From Rugamonas fusca (GTDB taxonomy: Bacteria > Pseudomonadota > Gammaproteobacteria > Burkholderiales > Burkholderiaceae_D), in the NCBI RefSeq assembly GCF_014042365.1, contig NZ_JACEZS010000006.1, positions 124,001-188,000 on the forward strand: 64,000 nucleotides of DNA, read 5' to 3'. Of the stretch, positions 26,690-35,189 are shown piece by piece. How positions within the stretch are numbered: position 1 is the stretch's first letter; each line of letters opens with the position of its first letter. The notes below the pieces were generated by a model that made no database searches, was not told the DNA's origin, and was given only the letters and a program-made list of their open reading frames with translations. A program made the translations under genes and the position numbers.

Positions 26690-27337
26690 TCACTCGATCA
26701 GCTGGTTCTTGATGGCGTAGTGGGTCAGCTCGGCGCTGTTCTTGAGCTTCATCTTCACCAGCAGCCGGGCCCGGTATTCGCTCACCGTCTTGACCGACAG
26801 CGACAATTCCTTGGCGATGGCGCCCACCGTCTTGCCCGAGGCGATCATGGTCAGGGTCTGGTATTCGCGGTCCGACAGGGCGTCGTGCGGGGGCGCCTCG
26901 TGGTCCTCGCCCACGTGGTTGGCCAGCTCCTGGGCCAGGGCGGGGCTGATGTACTTGAGGCCACCGGCCACCTGACGGATCGCCGTCACCAGTTCGCGCG
27001 GCGCGCTCTGCTTGGTCAGGTAGCCGGCCGCGCCCGCCTTGAGCGAGCGGATCGCATATTGATCCTCGCGGTGCATGGACAGCATCAGCACGGCCAGGTC
27101 CGGCTTTTCCTTCTTGATCTGTTTGAGCACTTCGATGCCGTTGCGGTCAGGCAGGGAGATGTCGAGCAGGATCACCTGGCAGTCGGCCTTGCGGAACAGC
27201 TTGATGGCGTCCAGCCCGTTCTCGGCCTCGCCGGCCACGACGATGTCCCCCGTCTCGGCCAGGATCTGTTTCAAGCCTTCGCGCACGATGGCGTGGTCGT
27301 CGGCGATGAAGACCTTGATGATGGCTTTTTCTGTCAT
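26690..27337 (-). CDS. NarL/FixJ-family response regulator
   Basis: A two-component output protein of 215 residues: a receiver domain (1-120) with acidic pocket DD13-14, phospho-acceptor D59 (VILLDISLPD) and the conserved Lys (LTKQS), then a LuxR-type helix-turn-helix (about 145-205, LSDREYQTLTMIASGKTVGAIAKELSLSVKTVSEY, split here only for reading). It lies 24 bases after the kinase gene at 27362-28540, its evident partner. Target genes cannot be told from the sequence. Confidence 0.93.
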   Translation of the reverse strand: MTEKAIIKVFIADDHAIVREGLKQILAETGDIVVAGEAENGLDAIKLFRKADCQVILLDISLPDRNGIEVLKQIKKEKPDLAVLMLSMHREDQYAIRSLKAGAAGYLTKQSAPRELVTAIRQVAGGLKYISPALAQELANHVGEDHEAPPHDALSDREYQTLTMIASGKTVGAIAKELSLSVKTVSEYRARLLVKMKLKNSAELTHYAIKNQLIE

Positions 27338-27361
27338 GGATGAATCTTATACCCGGTTACG

Positions 27362-28540
27362 CTATTTCGCGGTGGAAACACTCTGATCCACTATTGTAGC
27401 GCCGGCCGGGGCCGGAATGGCGCCCGGATGCTGGCCATCGCATTTAATTTTGACGGCCACCACGGTGCCGCCGCCGACGGCGTGGCTCAGCGTCAACGTG
27501 CCGCCCAGCGCGCGCGCCCGTTCCGTCATGCCGCGGATGCCGAACGATTCGGGCTTGGCGCGGTCGCCCTGCCAGATGCCGCCGCCGTTGTCGCTGATTT
27601 TCAGGCTCACGTGGTGGCGGGTGCGGGCCAGCTTGACGGTGACGCGGGTGGCGCCGGCGTGCTTGGCGATGTTGGTCAACGCTTCCTGCACGATGCGGAA
27701 CAGGGCCGTGGTCTGGTCGTTGTCGAGCGCGAACTCGCGGGCGTTGGCGCTGAAGGCGCAATGGACGCCGGCCTGTTGCTCGAATTCCTTGCACAGCCAT
27801 TCGAGGGCGACCACCAGGCCCAGGTCCAGCAGGGGCGGGCGCAAGTCCAGTGAGATGCGGTGCACGGCGTCGATGGTGCGGTCGACCAGCGCATCGACGT
27901 AGGCGGCCTTGTCGTGCAGCGTCGTGTCGCCCTCGGGCAGGCGGGCCGAGAGCATGGCCAGCGCCATCTTGATGGCCGTCAGGTTGCCGCCCAGGTCGTC
28001 GTGGATCTCGCGCGCGATGCGGGTGCGTTCCTGTTCCTTGACCTTCTCGATGTGGGCCGTCAGCTCGGCCAGCCGGGCGCGCGACTGGCGCACTTCCTGC
28101 TGCTCGCGCCGGCTTTCCGTGATGTTGGTCATGATGCCTTCCCAGCGCACGGCGCCGCCGGGCAGCGCGTGCGGGGTGGCGCGCAGGTTGATCCACTTGA
28201 TGTCTTTCCACGCCTCGATCCAGATCCGGCCTTCCCAGTTCCAGCTGGACAGGGTGCTGGCCGAGGTTTGCATGGCGTCCAGGTAGGACAGCCGGTCCGG
28301 TTCCAGGATCAGGGCCAGGAAGCATTCGGGCGCCGCGTGCAGGGCGGCCGGCGTCAGGCCCAGCAGGGCCTGGCAGCCCTCGCTCAGGTAGGGGAAGGAC
28401 ACGCGCTGGTCGGGGTGCAGCTCGAACTGGTACACCAGGCCGGGCGTGTTGGAGACGATGGCGTCCAGGCGGGCCCGGACCTGGGCCAGCTCGGCGGCCA
28501 CGGCGGCCGGGTCGGTGGAAACGGTAGGATCAGTCATCAT
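27362..28540 (-). CDS. PAS-domain sensor histidine kinase (NarX/DegS type)
   Basis: A soluble kinase of 392 residues: a PAS fold (about 25-145, LVYQFELHPDQRVSFPYLSEG onward), a linker coiled coil, a HisKA_3 dimerisation domain with the phospho-His in REIHDDLGGNLTAIKMAL (about residue 180), and a C-terminal HATPase domain with DNGGGIW and GIRGMTERARALGG. No membrane segment, so a cytosolic signal is likely. Starts at ATG 28540 or the adjacent ATG 28537; it overlaps the upstream membrane-protein gene by 4 bases (ATGA), so the two are translationally coupled. Confidence 0.92.
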   Translation of the reverse strand: MMTDPTVSTDPAAVAAELAQVRARLDAIVSNTPGLVYQFELHPDQRVSFPYLSEGCQALLGLTPAALHAAPECFLALILEPDRLSYLDAMQTSASTLSSWNWEGRIWIEAWKDIKWINLRATPHALPGGAVRWEGIMTNITESRREQQEVRQSRARLAELTAHIEKVKEQERTRIAREIHDDLGGNLTAIKMALAMLSARLPEGDTTLHDKAAYVDALVDRTIDAVHRISLDLRPPLLDLGLVVALEWLCKEFEQQAGVHCAFSANAREFALDNDQTTALFRIVQEALTNIAKHAGATRVTVKLARTRHHVSLKISDNGGGIWQGDRAKPESFGIRGMTERARALGGTLTLSHAVGGGTVVAVKIKCDGQHPGAIPAPAGATIVDQSVSTAK

Positions 28541-29121
28541 TCGTGGTCATCGGAAAAACGGCGGCGGCGGGCGCGCCAGCGGGCCGCGTAGCGGCGCAAT
28601 ACCCGCGTTGGCCACCAGCGCTTGCGCGGCAGGCGGCGGCGCCAGCGGCGCACGGCGGCGGCCAGCGCCTGCATTTCGCGCCACGCGGCCGTCGCTTGCA
28701 GGCGGGCGATCCAGCGCTGCTTGAGCGCCAGGAACCAGGCCAGCAGGCTGGCGAACCAGGCGATGGTCAGCAGCGTGGGGCGGGTCAGTGCGTACAGGCG
28801 GGCCACGGCCGCCGCGCCGGCCACCTTGGCCGTCACGATCACGGCCAGGCCCATGACGGCGTGGCCGCGGGCCATGGCGAACAGGGCCAGCAGCTTGACG
28901 GGAAACAGCAGCAGGGCCGGCAGCACGAACACGGCCATGGCGGCCATCGGACGCAGGCCCTGCAGCCACGCTTCGAGCCGGTGCAGCGGCGGCCAGCGGG
29001 CCAGGTAGGCCATCAGGGCCGCGCCCAGGTCCCACAGCCAGTCCTCCAGCAGCAGGAACAGGGCGGCCACGTAGACCAGGGGCGCCGTCAGCCGGCGCCG
29101 CGCGGTGGGCGAGAGTTTCAT
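28537..29121 (-). CDS. Membrane protein of unknown function, coupled to the kinase
   Basis: A 194-residue protein not assigned to a family. It shows hydrophobic segments at about 12-38, 60-84 and 85-130, then a strongly basic Trp/Arg-rich C-terminal third (RRWRRRLPRKRWWPTRVLRR and similar). The stop overlaps the start of the histidine kinase gene (ATGA), which suggests they belong to one operon; a membrane partner for the soluble kinase is possible but unsupported. ATG 29121. Confidence 0.75.
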   Translation of the reverse strand: MKLSPTARRRLTAPLVYVAALFLLLEDWLWDLGAALMAYLARWPPLHRLEAWLQGLRPMAAMAVFVLPALLLFPVKLLALFAMARGHAVMGLAVIVTAKVAGAAAVARLYALTRPTLLTIAWFASLLAWFLALKQRWIARLQATAAWREMQALAAAVRRWRRRLPRKRWWPTRVLRRYAARWRARRRRFSDDHE

Positions 29122-29205
29122 GCCGGATTGGCCGGGAGGGCGAGTGCGCGCATGCGCAGATCATACGTGAAAAAACACCTGCTGCGCAGGGCGCCGGCGA
29201 GCCGC

Positions 29206-29219
29206 TACAATAGACGCCA
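29206..29219 (+). promoter_or_regulatory. greB -10 element implying a leaderless or near-leaderless mRNA
   Basis: TACAAT at 29206-29211 ends only 7 bases before the greB ATG, so transcription would begin at or next to the start codon. No ribosome-binding site is visible in the preceding bases. The -35 region is poor (TGCGCA at 17-base spacing). Confidence 0.4.
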
Positions 29220-29785
29220 TGAACAAAGCCTTTGTCAAAGAATCCGACCACGACGACGATGAGGAAGCGGCCGCGCTGGCGCTGGCCATCCCGCCCGGGT
29301 CGAAGAACTACATCACGCCGGCCGGCTACCAGCGCATCAAGGATGAGCTGCTGCAGCTGATCGATGTCGAGCGCCCGGAAGTGGTGCGCATCGTGCACTG
29401 GGCCGCCTCCAACGGCGACCGTTCCGAAAATGGCGACTACATCTACGGCAAGCGGCGGCTGCGCGAGATCGACCGCCGCATCCGCTTCCTGACCAAGCGC
29501 ATGGACCTGGCGGCCGTGGTCGATCCCAGCGTGCACCATGGCAGCGACCAGGTGTTCTTCGGCGCCACCGTCACGTATTGCAACCAGACGGGCGAGGAGC
29601 GCACCATCACCATCGTCGGCATCGACGAACTGGACCCGCTCAAGGGCAAGATCAGCTGGGTGGCCCCGGTGGCGCGCGCGCTGACCAAGGCGCGGGTGGG
29701 CGACGTGGTCAGCTTCCAGGCGCCGCACGGGCTGGAGGAGCTGGAAATCCTGGAAGTGCATTATCCGGCGCCCGACGCAGGCTGA
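29219..29785 (+). CDS. greB: Transcription elongation factor GreB
   Basis: GreB enters the secondary channel of RNA polymerase and stimulates cleavage of backtracked RNA. The 188-residue product has an acidic leader (1-25), the N-terminal coiled coil with the catalytic acidic tip (NGDRSENGDYIYGKRRLREID, D/E pair near residues 70-75) and the C-terminal FKBP-like domain (KGKISWVAPVARALTKARVGD). The R/Y spacing at the coiled-coil tip is GreB-like. It converges on spoT, with a perfect palindrome between the two stops. Confidence 0.95.
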   Translation: MNKAFVKESDHDDDEEAAALALAIPPGSKNYITPAGYQRIKDELLQLIDVERPEVVRIVHWAASNGDRSENGDYIYGKRRLREIDRRIRFLTKRMDLAAVVDPSVHHGSDQVFFGATVTYCNQTGEERTITIVGIDELDPLKGKISWVAPVARALTKARVGDVVSFQAPHGLEELEILEVHYPAPDAG

Positions 29786-29786
29786 A

Positions 29787-29844
29787 AAATCGGGGACGGA
29801 CTCCGGTTTTCCCTTGTGGGAAAACCGGAGTCCGTCCCCGATTT
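29787..29844. terminator. 27-base perfect inverted repeat between greB and spoT
   Basis: Arms 29787-29813 and 29818-29844 are exactly complementary over 27 bases with a 4-base loop (TTGT). The outer ends are AAAT and ATTT, so the hairpin is flanked by short A/T runs on both strands. It starts 2 bases after the greB stop and ends 2 bases before the spoT stop at 29846, which makes it a natural bidirectional terminator. The body carries the CGGGGAC...GTCCCCG ends seen at two other sites. Confidence 0.85.
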
Positions 29845-29845
29845 A

Positions 29846-32140
29846 TCAGCTGCGCTCGCGCAGGATGCGGTTGACGCCGGCCACGCGGCGCACGTTGCGC
29901 AGCAGGCCGGCCAGGTGCACGCGGTCCTTGACCTGGATCGTGAAGCGCAGCTGGTGCAGGATGTGTTCCTTGTCCTCGTCCATGCCCACGTAGGTGATGT
30001 TGGCGTCCGATTCGCCGATCTCGGCCGCCACCCGCGCCAGGATGCCTTTTTCGTTGTTGATCAAGAGCTTGATGCGGCAATCGAAACGCCGGTTCAGCTC
30101 GCTGCCCCACTTGACGGCGATCCAGCGGTCCGGCTCCTTGCCTTTCTGGCGCTTGGCCAGCGTGCAGTCGCTGGTGTGCACCAGCAAGCCCTGGTCGCGC
30201 CGCAGCTGGCCGATGATGGCGTCGCCGGGGATCGGCAGGCAGCACTGGGCCAGTTGCACGGACACGCCTTCGCTGCCACAGATGGTGACGGGGTCCAGCT
30301 CGGTCGCGCTGTTGTGGTCGATCGGCGCGCTGGCCGATTCGCCCCCCTTGAGGCCGAAGATGTGGCGCGCCACCAACGCCGCCATGCGCTTGCCGATGCC
30401 GATGTCGGCATACAACTCGTCCAGTGACTTGGCGCTCGATTCGTTGAGCAGCCGTTCCACCAGCTGGTCTTCCATCGACGGGTCGATGCCCAGCGTGGTC
30501 AGGGCCTGGGCCAGCAACTGCTTGCCCAGCGTGATCGATTCGGGCAGGTTGATGGTGCGCAGGTGGTGGCGGATGGCCGAGCGCGCCTTGCCGGTGCGCA
30601 CGAACGACAGCCACGTGGGGCTGGGCCGCGAGTTGTTGTCCGTGACGATCTCGACGATGTCGCCATTGCGCAATTCCGTGCGCAGCGAGGCCGGCTCGTT
30701 GTTGATGGTGACCGACACCGTGTGGTCGCCGATGCCGGTGTGGATCGAATACGCGAAGTCGATCGCCGTGGCGCCGCGCGGCAGCGCGATGATCTTGGAC
30801 TTGGGCGTGAACACGTAGACGGAATCGGGGAACAGGTCGACCTTCACGTGTTCCAGGAATTCGGCCGAGTCGCCCGTCTGCTGCTGGATGTCGAGCAGCG
30901 ATTGCAGCCACGCATGGGTGCGCTGCTGCAGGTCCGACAGGTTGGAGTCGCCATTCTTGTACAGCCAGTGCGCCGCCACGCCCGATTCGGCCGTGCGGTG
31001 CATTTCCTGGGTGCGGATCTGGAATTCGACGGGCGTGCCGTAAGGGCCGATCAGCGTCGTGTGCAGCGACTGGTAGCCGTTGAGCTTGCGGATCGCGATG
31101 TAATCCTTGAACTTGCCCGGCATGGGCTTGTACAGCGAGTGCAGCGTACCGAGTGCCACGTAGCAGTTGGGGAAGCTGTCGACCACCACGCGGAAGCCGT
31201 ACACGTCCAGCACCTGCGAGAACGACAGGTGCTTGCTGCGCATCTTCTTGTAGATGCCATACAGTGTCTTTTCGCGGCCATACACTTCGGCATGGATGTT
31301 GGCCATGGCCAGCGTGCTCTTGACCGCTTCCAGGATCTTCTTGACCACTTCGCGCCGGTTGCCGCGGGCCGCCTTGACGGCCTTGGACAGCGTGCGGTAG
31401 CGCAGCGGGTATAGATGGCAGAACGACAGGTCCTGCAGTTCGCGGTAGATGTTGTTCAGGCCCAACCGGTGCGCGATGGGCACGTACACTTCCATGGTCT
31501 CGCCGGCGATGCGGGCCTTCTTGGCCGGCGCCATCACGTCCAGCGTGCGCATGTTGTGCAGGCGGTCAGCCAGCTTGATGAGGATCACGCGCACGTCCGA
31601 GGCCATGGCCAGCAGCATCTTGCGGAAGTTTTCCGCCTGCGCTTCGATCTGGCTCTGGAACTCGATCTTTTCCAGCTTGGACAGGCCATCCACCAGGCTG
31701 GCCACGGGCGCGCCGAAGCGCTCGATCAGTTCTTCCTTCTTGACGTCCTGGTCTTCCATCACGTCGTGCAGCAGCGCGGCCATGATCGCTTGCGCGTCCA
31801 GCTTCCAGTCGGCGCAGATCTCGGCCACGGCGATCGGGTGCGAGATGTACGGTTCGCCCGACTTGCGCACCTGGCCCAGGTGCATCTCATCCGAGAAGCG
31901 GTAGGCTTCCTTGACTTTTTTCAGGTCGGCCGGGCTCATGTATTCGGCCAGTTTTTCCGTCAGGTGGGTGACGGAGGCCACGCCGGCGGTGACAACGGGG
32001 GCGGCTAATGGGGGCGACATGGGCGTGGGCGAAACTGGGGCGGGGTTTGCTGCAGGTGTGACGGTGCTGGCGCCAGCCGCCGTGGGCGGGGTCTTGGCGC
32101 GGGTGCCGGAAGTGAGGGTATCGGCAGGAGTCAGGTTCAT
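29846..32140 (-). CDS. spoT: Bifunctional (p)ppGpp synthetase/hydrolase SpoT
   Basis: A RelA/SpoT-family enzyme of 764 residues that makes and degrades the alarmone (p)ppGpp. The HD hydrolase motif is intact (ALLHDVMED, about 121-130), as is the synthetase domain (VYGREKTLYGIYKKM, YGFRVVVDSF, NGYQSLHTTLIGP). TGS (DLFPDSVYVFTPKSKIIALP) and C-terminal ACT domains follow. The intact HD site marks it as SpoT/Rel rather than a synthetase-only RelA. An Ala/Pro/Thr-rich leader of about 50 residues precedes the HD domain. ATG 32140 is preferred over an upstream GTG. Gene order gmk-rpoZ-spoT is conserved in proteobacteria. Confidence 0.96.
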   Translation of the reverse strand: MNLTPADTLTSGTRAKTPPTAAGASTVTPAANPAPVSPTPMSPPLAAPVVTAGVASVTHLTEKLAEYMSPADLKKVKEAYRFSDEMHLGQVRKSGEPYISHPIAVAEICADWKLDAQAIMAALLHDVMEDQDVKKEELIERFGAPVASLVDGLSKLEKIEFQSQIEAQAENFRKMLLAMASDVRVILIKLADRLHNMRTLDVMAPAKKARIAGETMEVYVPIAHRLGLNNIYRELQDLSFCHLYPLRYRTLSKAVKAARGNRREVVKKILEAVKSTLAMANIHAEVYGREKTLYGIYKKMRSKHLSFSQVLDVYGFRVVVDSFPNCYVALGTLHSLYKPMPGKFKDYIAIRKLNGYQSLHTTLIGPYGTPVEFQIRTQEMHRTAESGVAAHWLYKNGDSNLSDLQQRTHAWLQSLLDIQQQTGDSAEFLEHVKVDLFPDSVYVFTPKSKIIALPRGATAIDFAYSIHTGIGDHTVSVTINNEPASLRTELRNGDIVEIVTDNNSRPSPTWLSFVRTGKARSAIRHHLRTINLPESITLGKQLLAQALTTLGIDPSMEDQLVERLLNESSAKSLDELYADIGIGKRMAALVARHIFGLKGGESASAPIDHNSATELDPVTICGSEGVSVQLAQCCLPIPGDAIIGQLRRDQGLLVHTSDCTLAKRQKGKEPDRWIAVKWGSELNRRFDCRIKLLINNEKGILARVAAEIGESDANITYVGMDEDKEHILHQLRFTIQVKDRVHLAGLLRNVRRVAGVNRILRERS

Positions 32141-32244
32141 CTTGTTCGCGTTCCGTCGCAGTGAAATGGTCAACACGCCAGCTGCATTATTGCAGAACTG
32201 CCCAGGTCCTGACCATCATCACTTTGCGGGAACGCGGGTGCCAC

Positions 32245-32448
32245 TTACATCGGAACCTTTTTCAGCATTTCCAGACCGACTTTGCCGGCCGCGATTTCGC
32301 GCAGGGCGACCACGGTCGGCTTGTCCTTGGCTTCCACTTTAGGCGTGTGGCCTTGCAGCAGCTGGCGCGCGCGGTAGGTGGCGGCCAGGGTCAGCTGGAA
32401 GCGGTTGGGGATATTCTTGAGGCAATCTTCAATCGTGATGCGGGCCAT
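32245..32448 (-). CDS. rpoZ: RNA polymerase omega subunit
   Basis: RpoZ binds and stabilises the beta-prime subunit of RNA polymerase. The 67-residue product starts [19 protein letters not shown], the family signature, and contains [13 protein letters not shown]. An AGGAG ribosome site precedes ATG 32448. It lies between gmk (24 bases) and spoT (104 bases). Confidence 0.97.
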   Translation of the reverse strand: MARITIEDCLKNIPNRFQLTLAATYRARQLLQGHTPKVEAKDKPTVVALREIAAGKVGLEMLKKVPM

Positions 32449-32472
32449 CTTAACTCCTAAAAGCGGGTGTAA

Positions 32473-33111
32473 TTATTCTGCGTGGATGCCCAGTTGGGCG
32501 AAGAGCGATGCGTTGCGGGCCGCTTGTTGCGCAAACCGGCAACGGGCCGCTCGGACGATCGCGCTCAGCTCCGACAGGGCGACCGAAAAGTCTTGGTTGA
32601 TAATAACATACTCGAACTCCGGCGCGTGGGCGATTTCGCCGCCGGCCGCCAGCAGGCGCCGCGTGATCACGTGGGGCGCGTCGGTGGCGCGCTTGTTCAG
32701 GCGTTCCTCGAGCGCGTCGATCGACGGCGGCAGGATGAAGATGCCGGCCGCCTGCGGGAACTGCTTTTTCACCTGACGGGCGCCCTGCCAGTCGATCTCG
32801 AGCAGGATGTCGGTGCCGGTCTGCATTTGCTGCTCGACCATGATGCGCGAGGTGCCGTAGTAATTACCATGCACTTCCGCCCATTCGAGGAATTCGCCAG
32901 CCTGGGCGCGGGCCACGAAGTCTTCCGCGTTGGTGAAATAGTATTCCTTGCCGTGGGTTTCGCCCGGACGGGGGGCGCGGGTGGTGGTGGAAATCGACAG
33001 CTTGATGGCCGGTTCCTGCGCCAGCAGCGCGTTGACCAGGGTCGATTTGCCGGCGCCCGACGGCGCCACTACCATGAACAGGCTGCCGGAGAAGGCGGTA
33101 GGTTGGCTCAT
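32473..33111 (-). CDS. gmk: Guanylate kinase
   Basis: Phosphorylates GMP to GDP. The 212-residue product has the P-loop [18 protein letters not shown] near residue 15, the GMP-binding [15 protein letters not shown] segment and the conserved EVHGNYYGT and [11 protein letters not shown] motifs. Start at ATG 33111 (MSQPTAFSG), supported by GGAAAG 7-12 bases upstream; a longer reading adds 13 unconserved residues. First gene of gmk-rpoZ-spoT. Confidence 0.96.
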   Translation of the reverse strand: MSQPTAFSGSLFMVVAPSGAGKSTLVNALLAQEPAIKLSISTTTRAPRPGETHGKEYYFTNAEDFVARAQAGEFLEWAEVHGNYYGTSRIMVEQQMQTGTDILLEIDWQGARQVKKQFPQAAGIFILPPSIDALEERLNKRATDAPHVITRRLLAAGGEIAHAPEFEYVIINQDFSVALSELSAIVRAARCRFAQQAARNASLFAQLGIHAE

Positions 33112-33194
33112 GTTGATCTTTCCAAACGTGGGCGTCGCCCAAAGGCGCATTTTACCAAAAGCAATGGTTGACCGCTACTTCGGCAGGGTGGCAG

Positions 33195-33536
33195 TCAGTT
33201 TGCACAGGGCTCGTCCGCTGCGGCGCGGTGTTGGCCCTGGGCAGGATTGCTGGTCCACGGCCGGATGTTGGCCAAGGTCTCGGCAAGGCGGTCTTTCGCC
33301 ATGGCAGCCTCGTAGTCCATTTGTAACCCGATCCAAAACCCATCCGACATCCCGAAGAAACGGGACAGGCGCAAGCCGGTATCGGCCGTGATGCCGCGCG
33401 AGCCGGCCACAATTTCCCCGATGCGGCGCTGTGGCACCGCGATTTCCTTGGCCAGTCGGTACTGGGTGATGCCCATGGGCTTCAGAAACTCTTCGAGGAG
33501 GATTTCGCCGGGGTGAGGGTAGGGGACGCTGCGCAT
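33195..33536 (-). CDS. higA: HigA-type antitoxin
   Basis: An XRE-family antitoxin of 113 residues. The N terminus HPGEILLEEFLKPMGITQYRLAKEIAVP and the second helix pair QRRIGEIVAGSRGITADTGLRLSRFFGMS are typical of the HigA/VapI group. A C-terminal tail (after about 90) is unconserved and polar. It lies 13 bases after higB, the usual toxin-first order. It should neutralise HigB and repress the promoter at 33837-33865. Confidence 0.93.
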   Translation of the reverse strand: MRSVPYPHPGEILLEEFLKPMGITQYRLAKEIAVPQRRIGEIVAGSRGITADTGLRLSRFFGMSDGFWIGLQMDYEAAMAKDRLAETLANIRPWTSNPAQGQHRAAADEPCAN

Positions 33537-33549
33537 GATGCTAGCTCAA

Positions 33550-33831
33550 TTAGTGATAATCGACGATTTCTACGTTGGCCGGACCAGCTGGGGTCCAACA
33601 AAAACAAATGCGGAACTGATCATTGATGCGAATGCTGTGTTGGCCTTTGCGATTGCCCTTGAGTGCCTCTAGCCTGTTGCCAGGTGGTATGCGCAGATCA
33701 TCGAGCACGGCGGCACGGTTCAACATGGCAAGTTTGCGCATTGCGACGGCTTCGAATTTGACGAAGCGCTGGATGCGGCAGCCATGGAACAAGCTCTTCG
33801 TTTCAGCGCATGCGAAGGAAACAATGGGCAT
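33550..33831 (-). CDS. higB: HigB-type RelE-family toxin
   Basis: A 93-residue RelE-superfamily mRNA interferase. Family features are AVLDDLRIPPGNRLEALKGNRKGQHSIRIND and QFRICFCW...VEIVDYH, with the basic/His residues expected for ribosome-dependent cleavage. ATG 33831; no ribosome site, but a promoter -10 lies 5 bases upstream, so the mRNA may be leaderless. The pair interrupts the conserved yicC-gmk neighbourhood. Confidence 0.93.
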   Translation of the reverse strand: MPIVSFACAETKSLFHGCRIQRFVKFEAVAMRKLAMLNRAAVLDDLRIPPGNRLEALKGNRKGQHSIRINDQFRICFCWTPAGPANVEIVDYH

Positions 33832-33836
33832 GGTTG

Positions 33837-33865
33837 ATAGTACTGCTGATCGATACTATTGGCAA
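33837..33865 (-). promoter_or_regulatory. higBA promoter overlapping an inverted-repeat operator
   Basis: Minus strand: TTGCCA, 17 bases, TACTAT, ending 5 bases before the higB ATG. The inverted repeat ATAGTA-11 bases-TACTAT (33837-33859) covers the spacer and the -10 box. This is the expected layout for autorepression by a HigA-HigB complex. Confidence 0.6.
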
Positions 33866-33991
33866 TCGTTAGTGCTAGCGCCTCCTACTAGCAATTCACC
33901 GCGCATGTATGAGACGCCGATATTGGACATGAGCAGTGACCAAGTAAAGCTTGACGTTGGGTAACTGCTACATAACTGCAAGATGGAAGGG

Positions 33992-34408
33992 CTAGTCTTG
34001 ACGATAATGCGTGATTTCTGCATTTAAGCGGTTCATTGTTTTCTCGTATCGCTTGGTGACGTTCCAGTACTTACCCAGATGGTATAAAGAGAAAAGATAA
34101 GTCGTCCCACCGACAGCCCAGTTTCGAAGGGGCTCGTATTTTGCGAAGTTGGATGGCGGCAAAGAAACCAAGGCGGCACACATCGTACCGGCTCCGATTA
34201 TTGCCAAAATGATAAGCACCGATTCCAATAGGTACGCTTGCTGGGCGGGTGGTGAAGCCCGAAGTCTTTCATAGAAAGCCTTCTCCTTAATGAGCTTGGG
34301 AACTTTGCGAATGCCTCGAAGACGCTGGAGTTCTCCCCTGGCACTGATGTATCCGAGAAGGCGTCCAGTAATTGAAAGTGCGCTGTTAAACCAGTCGAGT
34401 GCTGTCAT
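33992..34408 (-). CDS. Unrecognised small membrane protein
   Basis: A protein of about 138 residues from ATG 34408 (a TTG at 34462 would give 156). Two hydrophobic segments are visible: LLESVLIILAIIGAGTMCAALVSL and WAVGGTTYLFSLYHLGKYW. A charged N-terminal region (LQRLRGIRKVPKLIKEKAFY) and a polar tail (RYEKTMNRLNAEITHYRQD) flank them. Base composition is far lower in G+C than its surroundings (26 of 60 bases from 34021). No family is recognised. Neighbours are higBA and another unrecognised gene, so an accessory function is likely. Confidence 0.65.
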   Translation of the reverse strand: MTALDWFNSALSITGRLLGYISARGELQRLRGIRKVPKLIKEKAFYERLRASPPAQQAYLLESVLIILAIIGAGTMCAALVSLPPSNFAKYEPLRNWAVGGTTYLFSLYHLGKYWNVTKRYEKTMNRLNAEITHYRQD

Positions 34409-34476
34409 GAGTGGGGCTACTTTCAGTTCAGGCTGGCGTGGAAGCTGTCCGGTTGACCGCAATGTCGGGCTACTTG

Positions 34477-35049
34477 CTAGTAATCAAAGCCATAGTCATT
34501 GACGGCAATTTGGACGCCAAACAAGGTTTCCAATTTATTGGCTTTGCTTTGAAGCCAGAGCAAAGCATCCTCATTAAAATGATCGACCTCGAAGAAGACA
34601 ACCTTGTTTCGATTCCCCAGAATCGTCGCTTCAAATGACACGAAGCCTGCGCCCTTCGCTTTGCGCATAAAACAAATTGATAGGCCGTCTAGGTTTTCCG
34701 TGTTGATCGAAATCGCTTGATGATTACGGGCGATACCAATCGAATTTGAGCTACTGTCCTTCCATCCGATTAAATGCCAAGGTTTTGCGTTGACGCTAAG
34801 TTTGGTTACATTCGACGGCACTCCGTCGTGATTGCTCCGGCCAGGAGGAATTGTGAATGGCCACGAAACGCTTTCCTCGAGAACTTCGAGCTGAATCATC
34901 AATGGGGCCAGCATGAACGGATGTTGTGCCAATATTCTAAAAAAGCCAACATGCCAGATAACGATATTTTGAGCAAGACCAATAGCGACAATAGTTTTGC
35001 GGCGAACGCCTATGGGCCGATGGCCGTGCAAAGGTCGCAATGTCACCAA
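34477..35049 (-). CDS. Unrecognised protein in low-GC patch
   Basis: An open frame of 190 codons from TTG 35049; ATG 34914 would give about 145 residues and cannot be excluded. No domain is recognised. The C-terminal half is polar and mixed alpha/beta in character (SFEATILGNRNKVVFFEVDH, ending AVNDYGFDY). Low G+C and atypical codon use match the neighbouring gene at 33992, and both run the same way, so they may have arrived together. Confidence 0.5.
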   Translation of the reverse strand: MVTLRPLHGHRPIGVRRKTIVAIGLAQNIVIWHVGFFRILAQHPFMLAPLMIQLEVLEESVSWPFTIPPGRSNHDGVPSNVTKLSVNAKPWHLIGWKDSSSNSIGIARNHQAISINTENLDGLSICFMRKAKGAGFVSFEATILGNRNKVVFFEVDHFNEDALLWLQSKANKLETLFGVQIAVNDYGFDY

Positions 35050-35189
35050 ATCAACTTAGGTTACGCAAGAAGAAAGTGCGGAGGCGGACAGCGGCCCGAC
35101 GTCAGGTAGTACGGTATCGAATGCCGTAACGTGACAATTGAGGACAGGAAGAACGCGGCAGGGCGCCGGGGGACGCCCTGTCCTTGCGC

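Noticed and set aside
35159-35180. Short hairpin after yicC (7-base stem).
   Set aside because: No T-run follows on the minus strand and such short GC stems are frequent at this base composition.
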